Assembly (NCBI RefSeq): GCF_018613755.1
Contig: NZ_JAGGPP010000016.1
Span: 1-64,000, forward strand
Direction: 5' to 3'
DNA length: 64,000 nucleotides
Source: Arthrobacter sp. ISL-72
Lineage (GTDB): Bacteria; Actinomycetota; Actinomycetes; Actinomycetales; Micrococcaceae
The notes beneath the pieces are model-generated. The model ran no database searches, was not told where the DNA came from, and saw nothing but the letters and a program-made list of their open reading frames with translations. This document shows positions 41,341 to 49,487 of this stretch, piece by piece. Made by a program: the position numbers and the translations under genes. Position 1 is the first letter of the stretch, and each line of letters opens with the position of its first letter.

Positions 41341-42567
41341 ATGGCCGCAGTAGCAGGACCGCAGGCATTTTTGGTGGGCGGTGCCCGGACGCCGGTAGGC
41401 CGCTACGGTGGCGCCCTTTCCGCCGTCCGTCCCGACGACCTTGCCGCCCTGGTGGTCCGCGAGGCCGTCTCCCGGGAGGGCCTTGACCCGGACTCCATCG
41501 AGGAAGTGATCCTCGGCAACGCCAACGGCGCGGGCGAGGAAAACCGCAACGTGGCCCGCATGGCCACCCTTCTGGCCGGGCTTCCCCTCCACATCCCCGG
41601 CATCACCGTCAACCGGCTGTGCGCCTCCGGCCTGAGCGCCATCATCATGGCCAGCCAGATGATCAAGGCGGGCGCTGCGGACATCGTGATCGCCGGCGGC
41701 GTGGAGTCCATGAGCCGCGCCCCCTGGGTGCAGGAAAAGCCGCAGACGGCCTTTGCCAAACCCGGTGCCATCTTCGACACCTCCATCGGCTGGCGGTTCG
41801 CCAATCCGCAGTTCCAGAAGGGCGAGCTGTCCCGCGACGGAAAAATGACCTACTCCATGCCGGAGACGGCCGAGGAAGTGGGCCGGGTTGACAACATCTC
41901 CCGCGAAGACGCCGATGCCTTTGCCGTCCGTTCCCACGAACGCTCCCTCGCGGCCATCGCCGCGGGCCGGTTCAAGGACGAGATCGTTCCGGTGACGGTC
42001 AGGAACCGCAAGGGCGAAACTGTTGTGGACACCGACGAAGGCCCCCGCGAAGGCACCACAATGGACGTCCTCGCCGGGCTCCGGCCCGTGGTCAAGGGCG
42101 GCTCCATCGTGACAGCCGGCAACTCCTCAACCCTGAACGACGGCGCCTCCGCCATCATCGTGGCCTCCGAAGCGGCCATCCAGAAGCTCGGCCTCACCCC
42201 GCGCGCACGCATCATCGACGGCGCCTCGGCGGGCTGCGAACCCGAGATTATGGGCATCGGCCCCGTCCCCGCCACCCAGAAAGTGCTGGGCCGCAGCGGC
42301 TACAACGCCGGTGACCTCGGCGCCGTCGAACTTAACGAAGCGTTTGCCACCCAGTCGCTTGCCTGCATGCGGCGGCTCCGGCTGGACCCGGACATTGTGA
42401 ACAACGACGGCGGCGCCATCAGCCTGGGGCACCCGCTCGGTTCCAGCGGCTCACGGATCGCCATCACCCTGCTGGGGCGGATGGAACGCGAAGACGCCAA
42501 GTTGGGTCTCGCCACCATGTGCATCGGCGTCGGCCAGGGCACCGCGATGCTGCTGGAGCGCGTGTAG
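41341..42567 (+). CDS. Acetyl-CoA C-acyltransferase (PaaJ/PcaF-like thiolase)
   Basis: Thiolase of 408 residues. Cys94 in NRLCASGLSAI is acylated, and GHPLGSSG and CIGVGQG carry the His and second Cys. GNANGAGEENRNVARMATLLAG is typical of degradative beta-ketoadipyl-CoA type thiolases. With the following hydratase and dehydrogenase genes (stop/start overlap) and the operator, it probably acts in phenylacetate beta-oxidation (3-oxoadipyl-CoA). ATG 41341 starts the conserved frame. General fatty acid use cannot be excluded. Confidence 0.85.
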   Translation: MAAVAGPQAFLVGGARTPVGRYGGALSAVRPDDLAALVVREAVSREGLDPDSIEEVILGNANGAGEENRNVARMATLLAGLPLHIPGITVNRLCASGLSAIIMASQMIKAGAADIVIAGGVESMSRAPWVQEKPQTAFAKPGAIFDTSIGWRFANPQFQKGELSRDGKMTYSMPETAEEVGRVDNISREDADAFAVRSHERSLAAIAAGRFKDEIVPVTVRNRKGETVVDTDEGPREGTTMDVLAGLRPVVKGGSIVTAGNSSTLNDGASAIIVASEAAIQKLGLTPRARIIDGASAGCEPEIMGIGPVPATQKVLGRSGYNAGDLGAVELNEAFATQSLACMRRLRLDPDIVNNDGGAISLGHPLGSSGSRIAITLLGRMEREDAKLGLATMCIGVGQGTAMLLERV

Positions 42568-43379
42568 TGGCGGCCCCGGAAAGCGCGAACGGACACTTAA
42601 GCACCCTGGCCTTCCGCACCCTCCTGGTCGAGGAGCGCGACGACCGGGTTGTCGTGCTCCTCAACCGTCCGGAGGTCCGCAACGCCATCGACCAGCAGAT
42701 GGTGGACGAACTCCACCTCGTCTGCGCGGCGCTGGAACAGAACCCGAAAGTGCTGATCATCGCGGGTGTCGACGGCGTGTTCGCCTCCGGTGCGGACATC
42801 GCCCAGCTGCGCGAACGGCGCCGGGACGACGCCCTGCAGGGCATCAACTCCACGATCTTCGTCCGGATCGCCAAGCTGCCGATGCCCGTCATCGCGGCGC
42901 TGGACGGCTACTGCCTGGGCGGCGGAGCGGAGCTCGCCTACGCTGCCGACTTCAGGATCGGCACGCCCAGCGTACGGATCGGCAACCCCGAAACCGGCCT
43001 TGGCATCCTGGCCGCCGCCGGCGCCAGCTGGCGGCTGAAGGAGCTGGTGGGCGAACCGGTCGCCAAGCAGATCCTGCTGGCCGGCCTGGTGCTCCGCGCC
43101 GAGCAGGCCCTCGCCGTCAACCTCATCACCGAGATCCACGAGGCCCCCGTTCTGATGGACGGCGCCCACGCACTCGCCGACAGGATTGCCCGGCAGGACC
43201 CGCTGGCCGTCCGGATCACCAAGTCAGTGTTCCACGCACCCGCGGAGGCACACCCGCTGATCGACCAGCTGGCGCAGGGGATCCTGTTTGAATCCCAGGC
43301 GAAGTTCGACCGCATGCAGACATTTTTAGACAAGAAGTCCGCCAATAAGACAGACGAGAAGTCAGACGGGACGAAGTAA
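42567..43379 (+). CDS. Enoyl-CoA hydratase/isomerase family protein
   Basis: A 270-residue crotonase: VVVLLNRPEVRNAIDQQMVDEL, the oxyanion segments GVFASGADIAQL and GYCLGGGAELAYAADF, and a catalytic region ETGLGI. The GTG start overlaps the thiolase stop (TAGTG) by one base; GGAG lies about 10 nt upstream. Codons 6-11 (42583-42599) are half of a family A palindrome arm, which encodes the sequence SANGHL and adds non-conserved residues before the domain. Likely the paa enoyl-CoA hydratase by operon context. Confidence 0.85.
   Translation: MAAPESANGHLSTLAFRTLLVEERDDRVVVLLNRPEVRNAIDQQMVDELHLVCAALEQNPKVLIIAGVDGVFASGADIAQLRERRRDDALQGINSTIFVRIAKLPMPVIAALDGYCLGGGAELAYAADFRIGTPSVRIGNPETGLGILAAAGASWRLKELVGEPVAKQILLAGLVLRAEQALAVNLITEIHEAPVLMDGAHALADRIARQDPLAVRITKSVFHAPAEAHPLIDQLAQGILFESQAKFDRMQTFLDKKSANKTDEKSDGTK
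42583..42599. repeat. Family A half-site inside the hydratase start
   Basis: GCGCGAACGGACACTTA matches 16 of the first 17 bases of the family A arm. No inverted partner lies nearby. It is in frame with, and forms part of, the enoyl-CoA hydratase coding sequence. Confidence 0.75.
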
Positions 43380-43381
43380 CC

Positions 43382-44308
43382 ATGAGCAATTCCGTACATC
43401 CGGCGTACGTTCCCGCGGACCTTTCGGGCAGTGACGCCGCAGGTAACCTTCCCGGCGGCACCCTTCCCACTCGCGTGGGGGTCCTCGGCGGCGGCCGGAT
43501 GGGGGCCGGCATCGCGCACGCGTTCCTGATCAACGGCGCCGACGTCCTGGTGGTCGAGCGCGACGAAGCCTCGGCCGAAGCCGCGCGGGGGCGCGTGGAG
43601 TCCGCAGCCGCGAAGAGCATCGAGCGCGGCGCGACGGACGGCAACCTGGACGAGATGGCGTCCCGCCTTTCCGTAACCGTGGACTACGACGACTTCAAGG
43701 ACCGCCAGCTGGTGGTCGAAGCCGTTCCGGAGGACTGGGACCTGAAGGTCGCCTCCCTGCGCGGAATCGAAGAGCGGCTGTCCGAGGCCGCATATCTCGC
43801 CTCCAACACGTCCTCGCTGTCCGTCAACGGGCTGGCCCGCGAACTGAAGCGTCCGGAGAACTTCCTGGGCCTGCACTTCTTCAACCCGGTGCCCGCATCC
43901 ACCCTGATTGAAGTGGTGCTCGGCGAACAGACCTCCAGCGACCTGGCCGCCGCGGCGAAAAGGTGGGTCGAGGCACTCGGCAAGACCGCCGTCGTCGTCA
44001 ATGACGCCCCCGGTTTTGCCTCCTCGCGGCTGGGCGTGGCGATTGCCCTGGAGGCCATGCGCATGGTGGAGGAAGGGATCGCTTCCGCCGAGGACATCGA
44101 CAACGCGATGGTGCTGGGCTACAAGCACCCCACCGGTCCGCTGCGCACCACGGACATCGTGGGCCTGGACGTCCGGCTGGGGATTGCCGAGTACCTGCAG
44201 TCAACGCTGGGGGAGCGCTTCGCGCCGCCGCAGATCCTGCGCGACAAGGTGGCCCGCGGCGAACTCGGGCGGAAGACGGGCAAAGGCTTCTTCGACTGGC
44301 CCGCTTAG
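43382..44308 (+). CDS. 3-Hydroxyacyl-CoA dehydrogenase
   Basis: A 308-residue HCDH: Rossmann loop VGVLGGGRMGAGIAHAFL (residue 32 on), SNTSSLSVNGLA, the catalytic His in GLHFFNPVPASTLIEVV, and the C-terminal domain with PGFASSRLGVAIALEAMRMVEEG and GKGFFDWP. It has a 30-residue Gly/Pro extension at the N-terminus. It starts 2 nt after the hydratase stop. Third gene of the thiolase operon; a PaaH-like role is inferred. Confidence 0.88.
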   Translation: MSNSVHPAYVPADLSGSDAAGNLPGGTLPTRVGVLGGGRMGAGIAHAFLINGADVLVVERDEASAEAARGRVESAAAKSIERGATDGNLDEMASRLSVTVDYDDFKDRQLVVEAVPEDWDLKVASLRGIEERLSEAAYLASNTSSLSVNGLARELKRPENFLGLHFFNPVPASTLIEVVLGEQTSSDLAAAAKRWVEALGKTAVVVNDAPGFASSRLGVAIALEAMRMVEEGIASAEDIDNAMVLGYKHPTGPLRTTDIVGLDVRLGIAEYLQSTLGERFAPPQILRDKVARGELGRKTGKGFFDWPA

Positions 44309-44390
44309 TGCGCAGGGGCTTAGCGCCCGCGCAGCGTCCTGGAATCCGATTCGGCGGTGAGCAGCCTAGTGGTGACCCTAGGATGATGCG

Positions 44391-44999
44391 ATGACTTCCC
44401 TGGAACCCATCATTCTCACCGGTCAGCACGTCGTCCTCGAGCCGCTCAGCCACGCGCACCACGACGGCCTGGTTGAGGCTGCCCGCGACGGTGAGCTTTG
44501 GAAGCTTTGGTACACCAGCGTGCCCGCGCCGGAGAACATGGCCGCAGAGATCGACCGCCGCCTCGGGCTCCAGCAGGCGGGTTCCATGCTGCCGTTCACC
44601 ACACGCCTGCTGGACCCCGCCACCGGCGGTCCCGGCCGGGTCATCGGGATGACCACCTACATGAATATCGACGCCGCCACTCCCCGCGTGGAGATCGGCT
44701 CCACATGGAATGCGGCTTCTACGCATGGCAGCGGCAGCAACCCGGATTCGAAGCTGCTGCTGCTGCGGCACGCCTTCGAAACGCTGGGGTGCCCCGCCGT
44801 CGAGTTCCGCACGCACTGGCTCAACCACCAGTCCCGGGAAGCCATTGCGCGGCTGGGAGCCAAACAGGACGGCGTGCTGCGCAGCCACTCCCGGACGGTA
44901 GATGGCCTGCTCCGGGACACCGTGGTGTTTTCAATCCTCGAGCACGAGTGGCCCATGGTCCGCGCCGGCCTGGAGTTCAGGCTCGCGAAGCAGCGCTAG
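44391..44999 (+). CDS. GNAT family N-acetyltransferase (RimJ/RimL-like)
   Basis: A 202-residue acetyltransferase: VVLEPLSHAHHDGLVEAARDGELWKLWYTSVPAPE at the N-terminus, VIGMTTYMNIDAATPRVEIGSTW in the core, and KLLLLRHAFETLGCPAVEFRTHWLNHQSREAIARLGAKQDGVLRSH, the CoA-binding end. The substrate is unknown. The stop shares CTAG with the convergent SGNH gene, so the two genes overlap by four bases. Confidence 0.85.
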   Translation: MTSLEPIILTGQHVVLEPLSHAHHDGLVEAARDGELWKLWYTSVPAPENMAAEIDRRLGLQQAGSMLPFTTRLLDPATGGPGRVIGMTTYMNIDAATPRVEIGSTWNAASTHGSGSNPDSKLLLLRHAFETLGCPAVEFRTHWLNHQSREAIARLGAKQDGVLRSHSRTVDGLLRDTVVFSILEHEWPMVRAGLEFRLAKQR

Positions 45000-45796
45000 T
45001 TCGTCGAATAGACACCCTCGGCTGCAAGGGCTTCGTAGTAAGCCTGGTACCCGGCCGCATTAGGGTGGAAGCTGTCCGGCCCCGCCGGATTGATCCAGGG
45101 ATCGATGCTGTTCGCGGCGTGTCCCGCAAATTCATCCGTCACGTCCACATACTCGGCGCCGGAGGTGTACGCGGCTCTGGCGATCGCTGCGTTCAGAGCG
45201 GTCGTCGCATTGTTGGCGGCCGTCATGAACGCAGCTTCTTCCGGCGTCCTGGCATTAGCGGGGTCGAACAGGTACGGATAGCCCGTGAGGACGATCCGTG
45301 CCTTGGGGGATTCCTCCCGGACGGCTTCGACCAGGGCGACCAGCCGGCCTTCCACCTGGCTGATCATGCCCGTGGCGAGCGCGAGGGCGTTGGCGCATTC
45401 CACGCTCGACGGCGCCGTGGAGCAGGCCACGAGCACAGCCGTTGAATTGATGTCGTTTCCGCCGGCGGTGATGGTCACGAGCGTGATGCCATGGTTCAAC
45501 CGGTCCAGCTGGTTTGCGGCGACATCAAGCGTGGTGGCCCCGCTGCAGGCCGCATTCTCGGCCAGTCGGACCGCCTTGCTTGCGTCTGCATCTGCTGCAT
45601 AGCTGTTGCTGCTGAGGAGACACTCCGTGTCCAGGTACGACCCCCCTCCCTGCCCCGCGGCGTAGGAATCACCCAAAGCAACGTACGCGATCGGCCGGGC
45701 GGCTTCCGCCGGTGCCGCCAGTCCCAGGGCCAGCGCCAGCGTAGCCAGGCCGGCCGCGAATGCCGCGCGCCGACGTCGTAATATCCGGTCACTCAT
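44996..45796 (-). CDS. Secreted SGNH/GDSL hydrolase
   Basis: A 266-residue esterase/lipase. The signal peptide is RRRRAAFAAGLATLALALGLAAPAEA with cleavage expected after residue 33. Block I is GDSYAAG (Ser44), followed by a CSGAT segment, ITAGGND and DSFHPN (Asp/His). Four or more Cys suggest disulfides outside the cell, as in Streptomyces-type SGNH lipases. AAAGGGGAAACTG precedes ATG 45796. The substrate is unknown. Confidence 0.88.
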   Translation of the reverse strand: MSDRILRRRRAAFAAGLATLALALGLAAPAEAARPIAYVALGDSYAAGQGGGSYLDTECLLSSNSYAADADASKAVRLAENAACSGATTLDVAANQLDRLNHGITLVTITAGGNDINSTAVLVACSTAPSSVECANALALATGMISQVEGRLVALVEAVREESPKARIVLTGYPYLFDPANARTPEEAAFMTAANNATTALNAAIARAAYTSGAEYVDVTDEFAGHAANSIDPWINPAGPDSFHPNAAGYQAYYEALAAEGVYSTN

Positions 45797-45992
45797 CAGT
45801 TTCCCCTTTGCTCTGAACTGTGCCCCGGGCTGCGTGGCCATGGGCCAGCGGCTTAGCCGCAAGTACGCCTTACAGTACGCCCGCGTCGGCTAGGACGACA
45901 CGGGCCGGAGTACCCGTATGTTTGCCGGCCGCCACCCCATTTTTCGGCCGGTACCCGTGCCGGATGTCGGGGGTCTGTGATTAGCTGTCTGG

Positions 45993-46706
45993 ATGGAACA
46001 GCCTGGAGAGCCCGTGCACTGGGACGGAGCCGTAAATGCGTGGCGCATTTCCGGCAGCGTTTTCCGCATGGGCCGCCGGGAATGGCTCACCGAAGCCGGC
46101 TGGCAACAGGCGTACGACGACGGCGTCCGCACCGTGATCGACCTGCGGAACCCTTCCGAACACGGGCTCAGGGTAACCGATCCGGCGGTGAGTTCGGAGG
46201 TGCTGGCGGCGTTCGACGTCGTTCACGCTCCCACCGAAGACCCGGACCACCCGGAGTTCAAAGAATTGTGTTCCCCGTACCTGAATGATCCGGCGTGCTA
46301 CGCGGCCAACGCCCGGCTGTTTCCGGACAAGCTTGTGGCAGTCTTCAAGGCTGTCGCGGCCGCCCCTGCCGGTGTGGTGATCCACTGCTCGGCGGGGCGG
46401 GACCGCAGCGGAATGGTGGCGGCCATGCTCCAGGACCTCACGGGTGCCCCCGACCACGAGATCGTCTCCGGCTATCAGGCCGCCATGCGGGCCATCAACG
46501 AGCGCCACCGGATGCTCGGTCCGCCGCACAAACACGAGCGGTATCTTGATGAGGACGCCCTGCTTCCCCTGCTGGAGAGGCGCGGCGGCGGAGCACTGGA
46601 ATTTGTCCGACGGCTGGATACGACAAACTATCTTTTGCAGCACGGGCTGACCGCAGCCGAACTGGCTTCCATCCGGTCCGGGCTGGCCAGCAGGATGACG
46701 ATGTAA
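45993..46706 (+). CDS. Tyrosine-protein phosphatase (PtpB/dual-specificity type)
   Basis: A 237-residue phosphatase of the bacterial MptpB/Tyr-phosphatase-3 family. NAWRISGSVFRMGRREWLTEAGWQQAYDDGVRTVIDLRNPSE precedes the P-loop HCSAGRDRSG with Cys132 and Arg138. Members hydrolyse phosphotyrosine or phosphoinositides. Alone in its transcription unit, divergent from the SGNH gene. Confidence 0.85.
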   Translation: MEQPGEPVHWDGAVNAWRISGSVFRMGRREWLTEAGWQQAYDDGVRTVIDLRNPSEHGLRVTDPAVSSEVLAAFDVVHAPTEDPDHPEFKELCSPYLNDPACYAANARLFPDKLVAVFKAVAAAPAGVVIHCSAGRDRSGMVAAMLQDLTGAPDHEIVSGYQAAMRAINERHRMLGPPHKHERYLDEDALLPLLERRGGGALEFVRRLDTTNYLLQHGLTAAELASIRSGLASRMTM

Positions 46707-46727
46707 ACGAAAATCTGGGGGGACACT

Positions 46728-49310
46728 TTGACGCATCATTCGGGGCGGAAGCGGATCAACCGCGCCCTGGGGCTGGCTGCCACGGCCGCGCTGGCACTCG
46801 GCTCCACTTTTCTCGCGGTTCCCGCCCTCGCGGAGTCGGGCTCGCCGGTTACTGATCCTTCCGTCTCGGTGCCGGCTGCGGGGGCCCCACCTGCTGCTGG
46901 TGCCGCACCTGCTGGTGCGGCACAGGCTCCGGGCGGTTCCGCCCCCGCCATCAGCGATGCCGGACTGACGGAAGCCGTCCTCCGGGATCTGGGCATGACG
47001 CTGGAACAGTTCAACGCCGCCGGTGACCAGGGCAAACGCGTGGCCGACGCCGTTGCCTCCTTGCGCTCACTGCCCGGCTATGTGGGAATCAGTTTGAAGG
47101 ACGGCCGGATCGTAGTCGAAGGCGCCGGCCCGGAGCTTGGGGCCCGCGTCGCTGAACTAAATGCTGCGGGCCCTCGTAAGGCGGGCGGGGCGGGTGAGTT
47201 TGTCCTGGTGGCACCGGCCACGATCCCCGCCGCCGCGACGGCTGCCGCCACTGCCGGCCCCTCTGCCGCGCCGTCCGCCACTCCCACGGCGACAGTGGCG
47301 GGAGCGCCGCCCGAAGCGGAAGAACCGGAACGCGTCGCAGCCAGCACGGACCAGCTGTTCAAGGACTATGTCCGGGAGGTAGGCGCAGCAGGCCTCCAGG
47401 CTGTTGCCTACGCCAACGGCAGCTTCGTGATCCGCACCGGCGGCACCAACCAGCCGGAGGCCGGCGGGGCCCGCGCAACCGTATCGGAAACGCCGGCAGG
47501 CGGGGCCCGCCCAACCGTATCGGAAACGCCAGCCGGCGGCGCTTCCGGATCCCCGGCGTCGGCCTCGCCGTCCGAATTCGTGGCGCGTTACTCGAACGTC
47601 CGTCTTGAACATGGCAAACCGCTTGCCCCGGAGGAGGACTTCTTCGGCGGGGAGGGCTACTTCTTCAACAACGGCGTTATATGTTCTGCGGGGTACGGCG
47701 CGTACAGCCCGGCCGGGGAGCCCCTGGTGCTTACCGCCGGGCACTGCACCGAGGACGGAACGCTCTCAACGGCAAACGTGGAGCGTCCGGACTCGCCGTC
47801 GGAGAACCTGCTCGGCACCCTGGGCTTCAGCCAGTTCGGCGGTCCGGGCAATTCCTGGATTACCGGCGACGAACTCAACCCCGGAAACGTCGGCACGGAC
47901 ATCGCCGTTATTCAGGACATCCGGCCCGGCCTTGAACTTCAGCCCGCAGCTTCGCGCTGGGATGCCCCCTCCGATCCCGGAGCCACGGCAGTGAAGATCA
48001 TCGGGGCCACCTCGCCGTCGGTGGGGCAGCCCGTCTGCCGGTCAGGCCGCAGCGCCCGCTGGTCCTGCGGCACCGTGGACGAAGTGGGAATCTACGTCGT
48101 CGGCGGCATCACCGCGGACGCGGCCGACCTCCGGGCCTTCCGCGGCTTCCTGTCCTACTCCGTCCAGTCCAGCGGCGGCGACTCCGGCGGTCCCTGGATC
48201 AGCGGAAACTTCGCCGTCGGTACACATTCCGCGGGTGACGCCGTCGTTCCCGGCGAACCGGTCAACAACTTCGCCGTGGCCACCACGCTGGAGGACGCCT
48301 TGACCCGCCTGCCCGGCGTTCAGCTTCAGCTGTTCCTCAACAAACCCGCACTCACGTCACCTGCTAACGGCGGCGGGGTGGCAGTCGGCCGGTCCATCAC
48401 AGGACAGGTGCCGGCGGCCCCGGCATCGGCCGTCGCAGCCGGTTCGGCCGTCCGCATCACGGTCCCCGGACAGGATCCGGTGGACGTCCCCGTGGACGCT
48501 ACCGGACAGTGGCAGTTCACGGCTCCGTCCCAGACCGGCCGGCTGCAGTTTGCGGCCGAAACCATCAACGGCTTCAGCCGCTCCGGGGCCAGCTCCTTCG
48601 ACGTCACCGTGCTGCCGTCGGAGCTGCCGGCCCCTGCCATTGCCAGCCCGGGGGAAGGCGCATCCCTTACCGCCCTTGAGAGGATTGAAGGAACCGGAAC
48701 ACCAGGGGCAACCGTGGAGCTCTCCGGCGGCGCCACGGGGCAGGGCGTGGTAGGGCTCGACGGCAAATGGGCGGTGCCCGTCACCGGAAACGCGGCGTAC
48801 GGGACCTTCGCGGTCCGGGCAATCCAAACCGCACCGGGAGTCGCTGACAGCCCGGCGGCGATCCGTAGCTTCACGGTGGTCCCGCCGGCGCCCTCGGTCA
48901 CCGGCATTCAAAACGGCCAGCATTTTGCCCATGATGCTGTTCCCCAGCGCATCTCGGGTTCCGCGCTGAACGGTGCAACGGTCAGTGTCACGCTCGACGA
49001 CGTCGAGGCAGCACAGGCCGCTTCCGACGGTTCGTGGAACTCGCCGCTGCCGGCAGGGCTGGGAGCGGGGACCCACACCGCGGTGGCCAGCCAAACGGTC
49101 GACGGCGCCACCTCGGCACCGGTGACCGTCACCTTCGTCATCGACCCCGCCCCGGTCCTGGTGGCCGCCGCGGTTACGTCTCCGCGGAGCTCGGGCCAGT
49201 TGCCGGCCACGGGCGCGGACGGTCTTCTCACCGCGGCGGGATTCGGGGCCGGCGTGCTGCTCGTGGGCGCTATTGCCCTCCTACTGGTCCGACGCCGTTC
49301 GCGCCGCTGA
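46728..49310 (+). CDS. Sortase-anchored S1 family serine protease with Ig-like repeats
   Basis: An 860-residue surface protease. The signal peptide ends near ALAESG. Residues 45-280 form an Ala/Pro-rich propeptide-like region with a duplicated [AP]TVSETPAGGAR unit. The trypsin-like domain holds His339 (LTAGHC), Asp391 (GTDIAVI) and Ser486 (GGDSGGPW). Two or three bacterial Ig-like domains (570-810) follow, then the sortase signal LPATG (825-829), a membrane helix and RRRSRR. The start is TTG 46728, with GGGGGGA 5 nt upstream. The propeptide resembles alpha-lytic protease pro-regions. Natural substrates are unknown. Confidence 0.88.
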   Translation: MTHHSGRKRINRALGLAATAALALGSTFLAVPALAESGSPVTDPSVSVPAAGAPPAAGAAPAGAAQAPGGSAPAISDAGLTEAVLRDLGMTLEQFNAAGDQGKRVADAVASLRSLPGYVGISLKDGRIVVEGAGPELGARVAELNAAGPRKAGGAGEFVLVAPATIPAAATAAATAGPSAAPSATPTATVAGAPPEAEEPERVAASTDQLFKDYVREVGAAGLQAVAYANGSFVIRTGGTNQPEAGGARATVSETPAGGARPTVSETPAGGASGSPASASPSEFVARYSNVRLEHGKPLAPEEDFFGGEGYFFNNGVICSAGYGAYSPAGEPLVLTAGHCTEDGTLSTANVERPDSPSENLLGTLGFSQFGGPGNSWITGDELNPGNVGTDIAVIQDIRPGLELQPAASRWDAPSDPGATAVKIIGATSPSVGQPVCRSGRSARWSCGTVDEVGIYVVGGITADAADLRAFRGFLSYSVQSSGGDSGGPWISGNFAVGTHSAGDAVVPGEPVNNFAVATTLEDALTRLPGVQLQLFLNKPALTSPANGGGVAVGRSITGQVPAAPASAVAAGSAVRITVPGQDPVDVPVDATGQWQFTAPSQTGRLQFAAETINGFSRSGASSFDVTVLPSELPAPAIASPGEGASLTALERIEGTGTPGATVELSGGATGQGVVGLDGKWAVPVTGNAAYGTFAVRAIQTAPGVADSPAAIRSFTVVPPAPSVTGIQNGQHFAHDAVPQRISGSALNGATVSVTLDDVEAAQAASDGSWNSPLPAGLGAGTHTAVASQTVDGATSAPVTVTFVIDPAPVLVAAAVTSPRSSGQLPATGADGLLTAAGFGAGVLLVGAIALLLVRRRSRR

Positions 49311-49331
49311 AACTCGCCCACAGAAGCCCCC

Positions 49332-49394
49332 GAGTTTTTGTCCACTTATCGCGTCCAAAAGCGCCTATATCTCGCGATAGGTGGACAAAAACTC
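49332..49394. repeat. Palindromic element, family B (copy 3)
   Basis: Arms 49332-49353 and 49373-49394 (GAGTTTTTGTCCACTTATCG... ) pair over 22 bp with one mismatch, loop of 19 nt. It lies between the convergent protease and sigma/anti-sigma genes, 22 bp from the protease stop. Confidence 0.9.
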
Positions 49395-49487
49395 CAGGCC
49401 AGGCCAGGCCGGCTATTGCAAGTCGGCCAGCCGGAGGTCCGGGCCGAACACCTCGGTGTCTGGAGCATGGCTGGTCTTTCCGGTTCT

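Noticed and set aside
44700..44750. Pair of compensating frameshifts in the GNAT gene (WNAASTHGSGSN segment)
   Set aside because: The segment is a plausible variable loop and both flanks stay in one frame; evidence is too weak.
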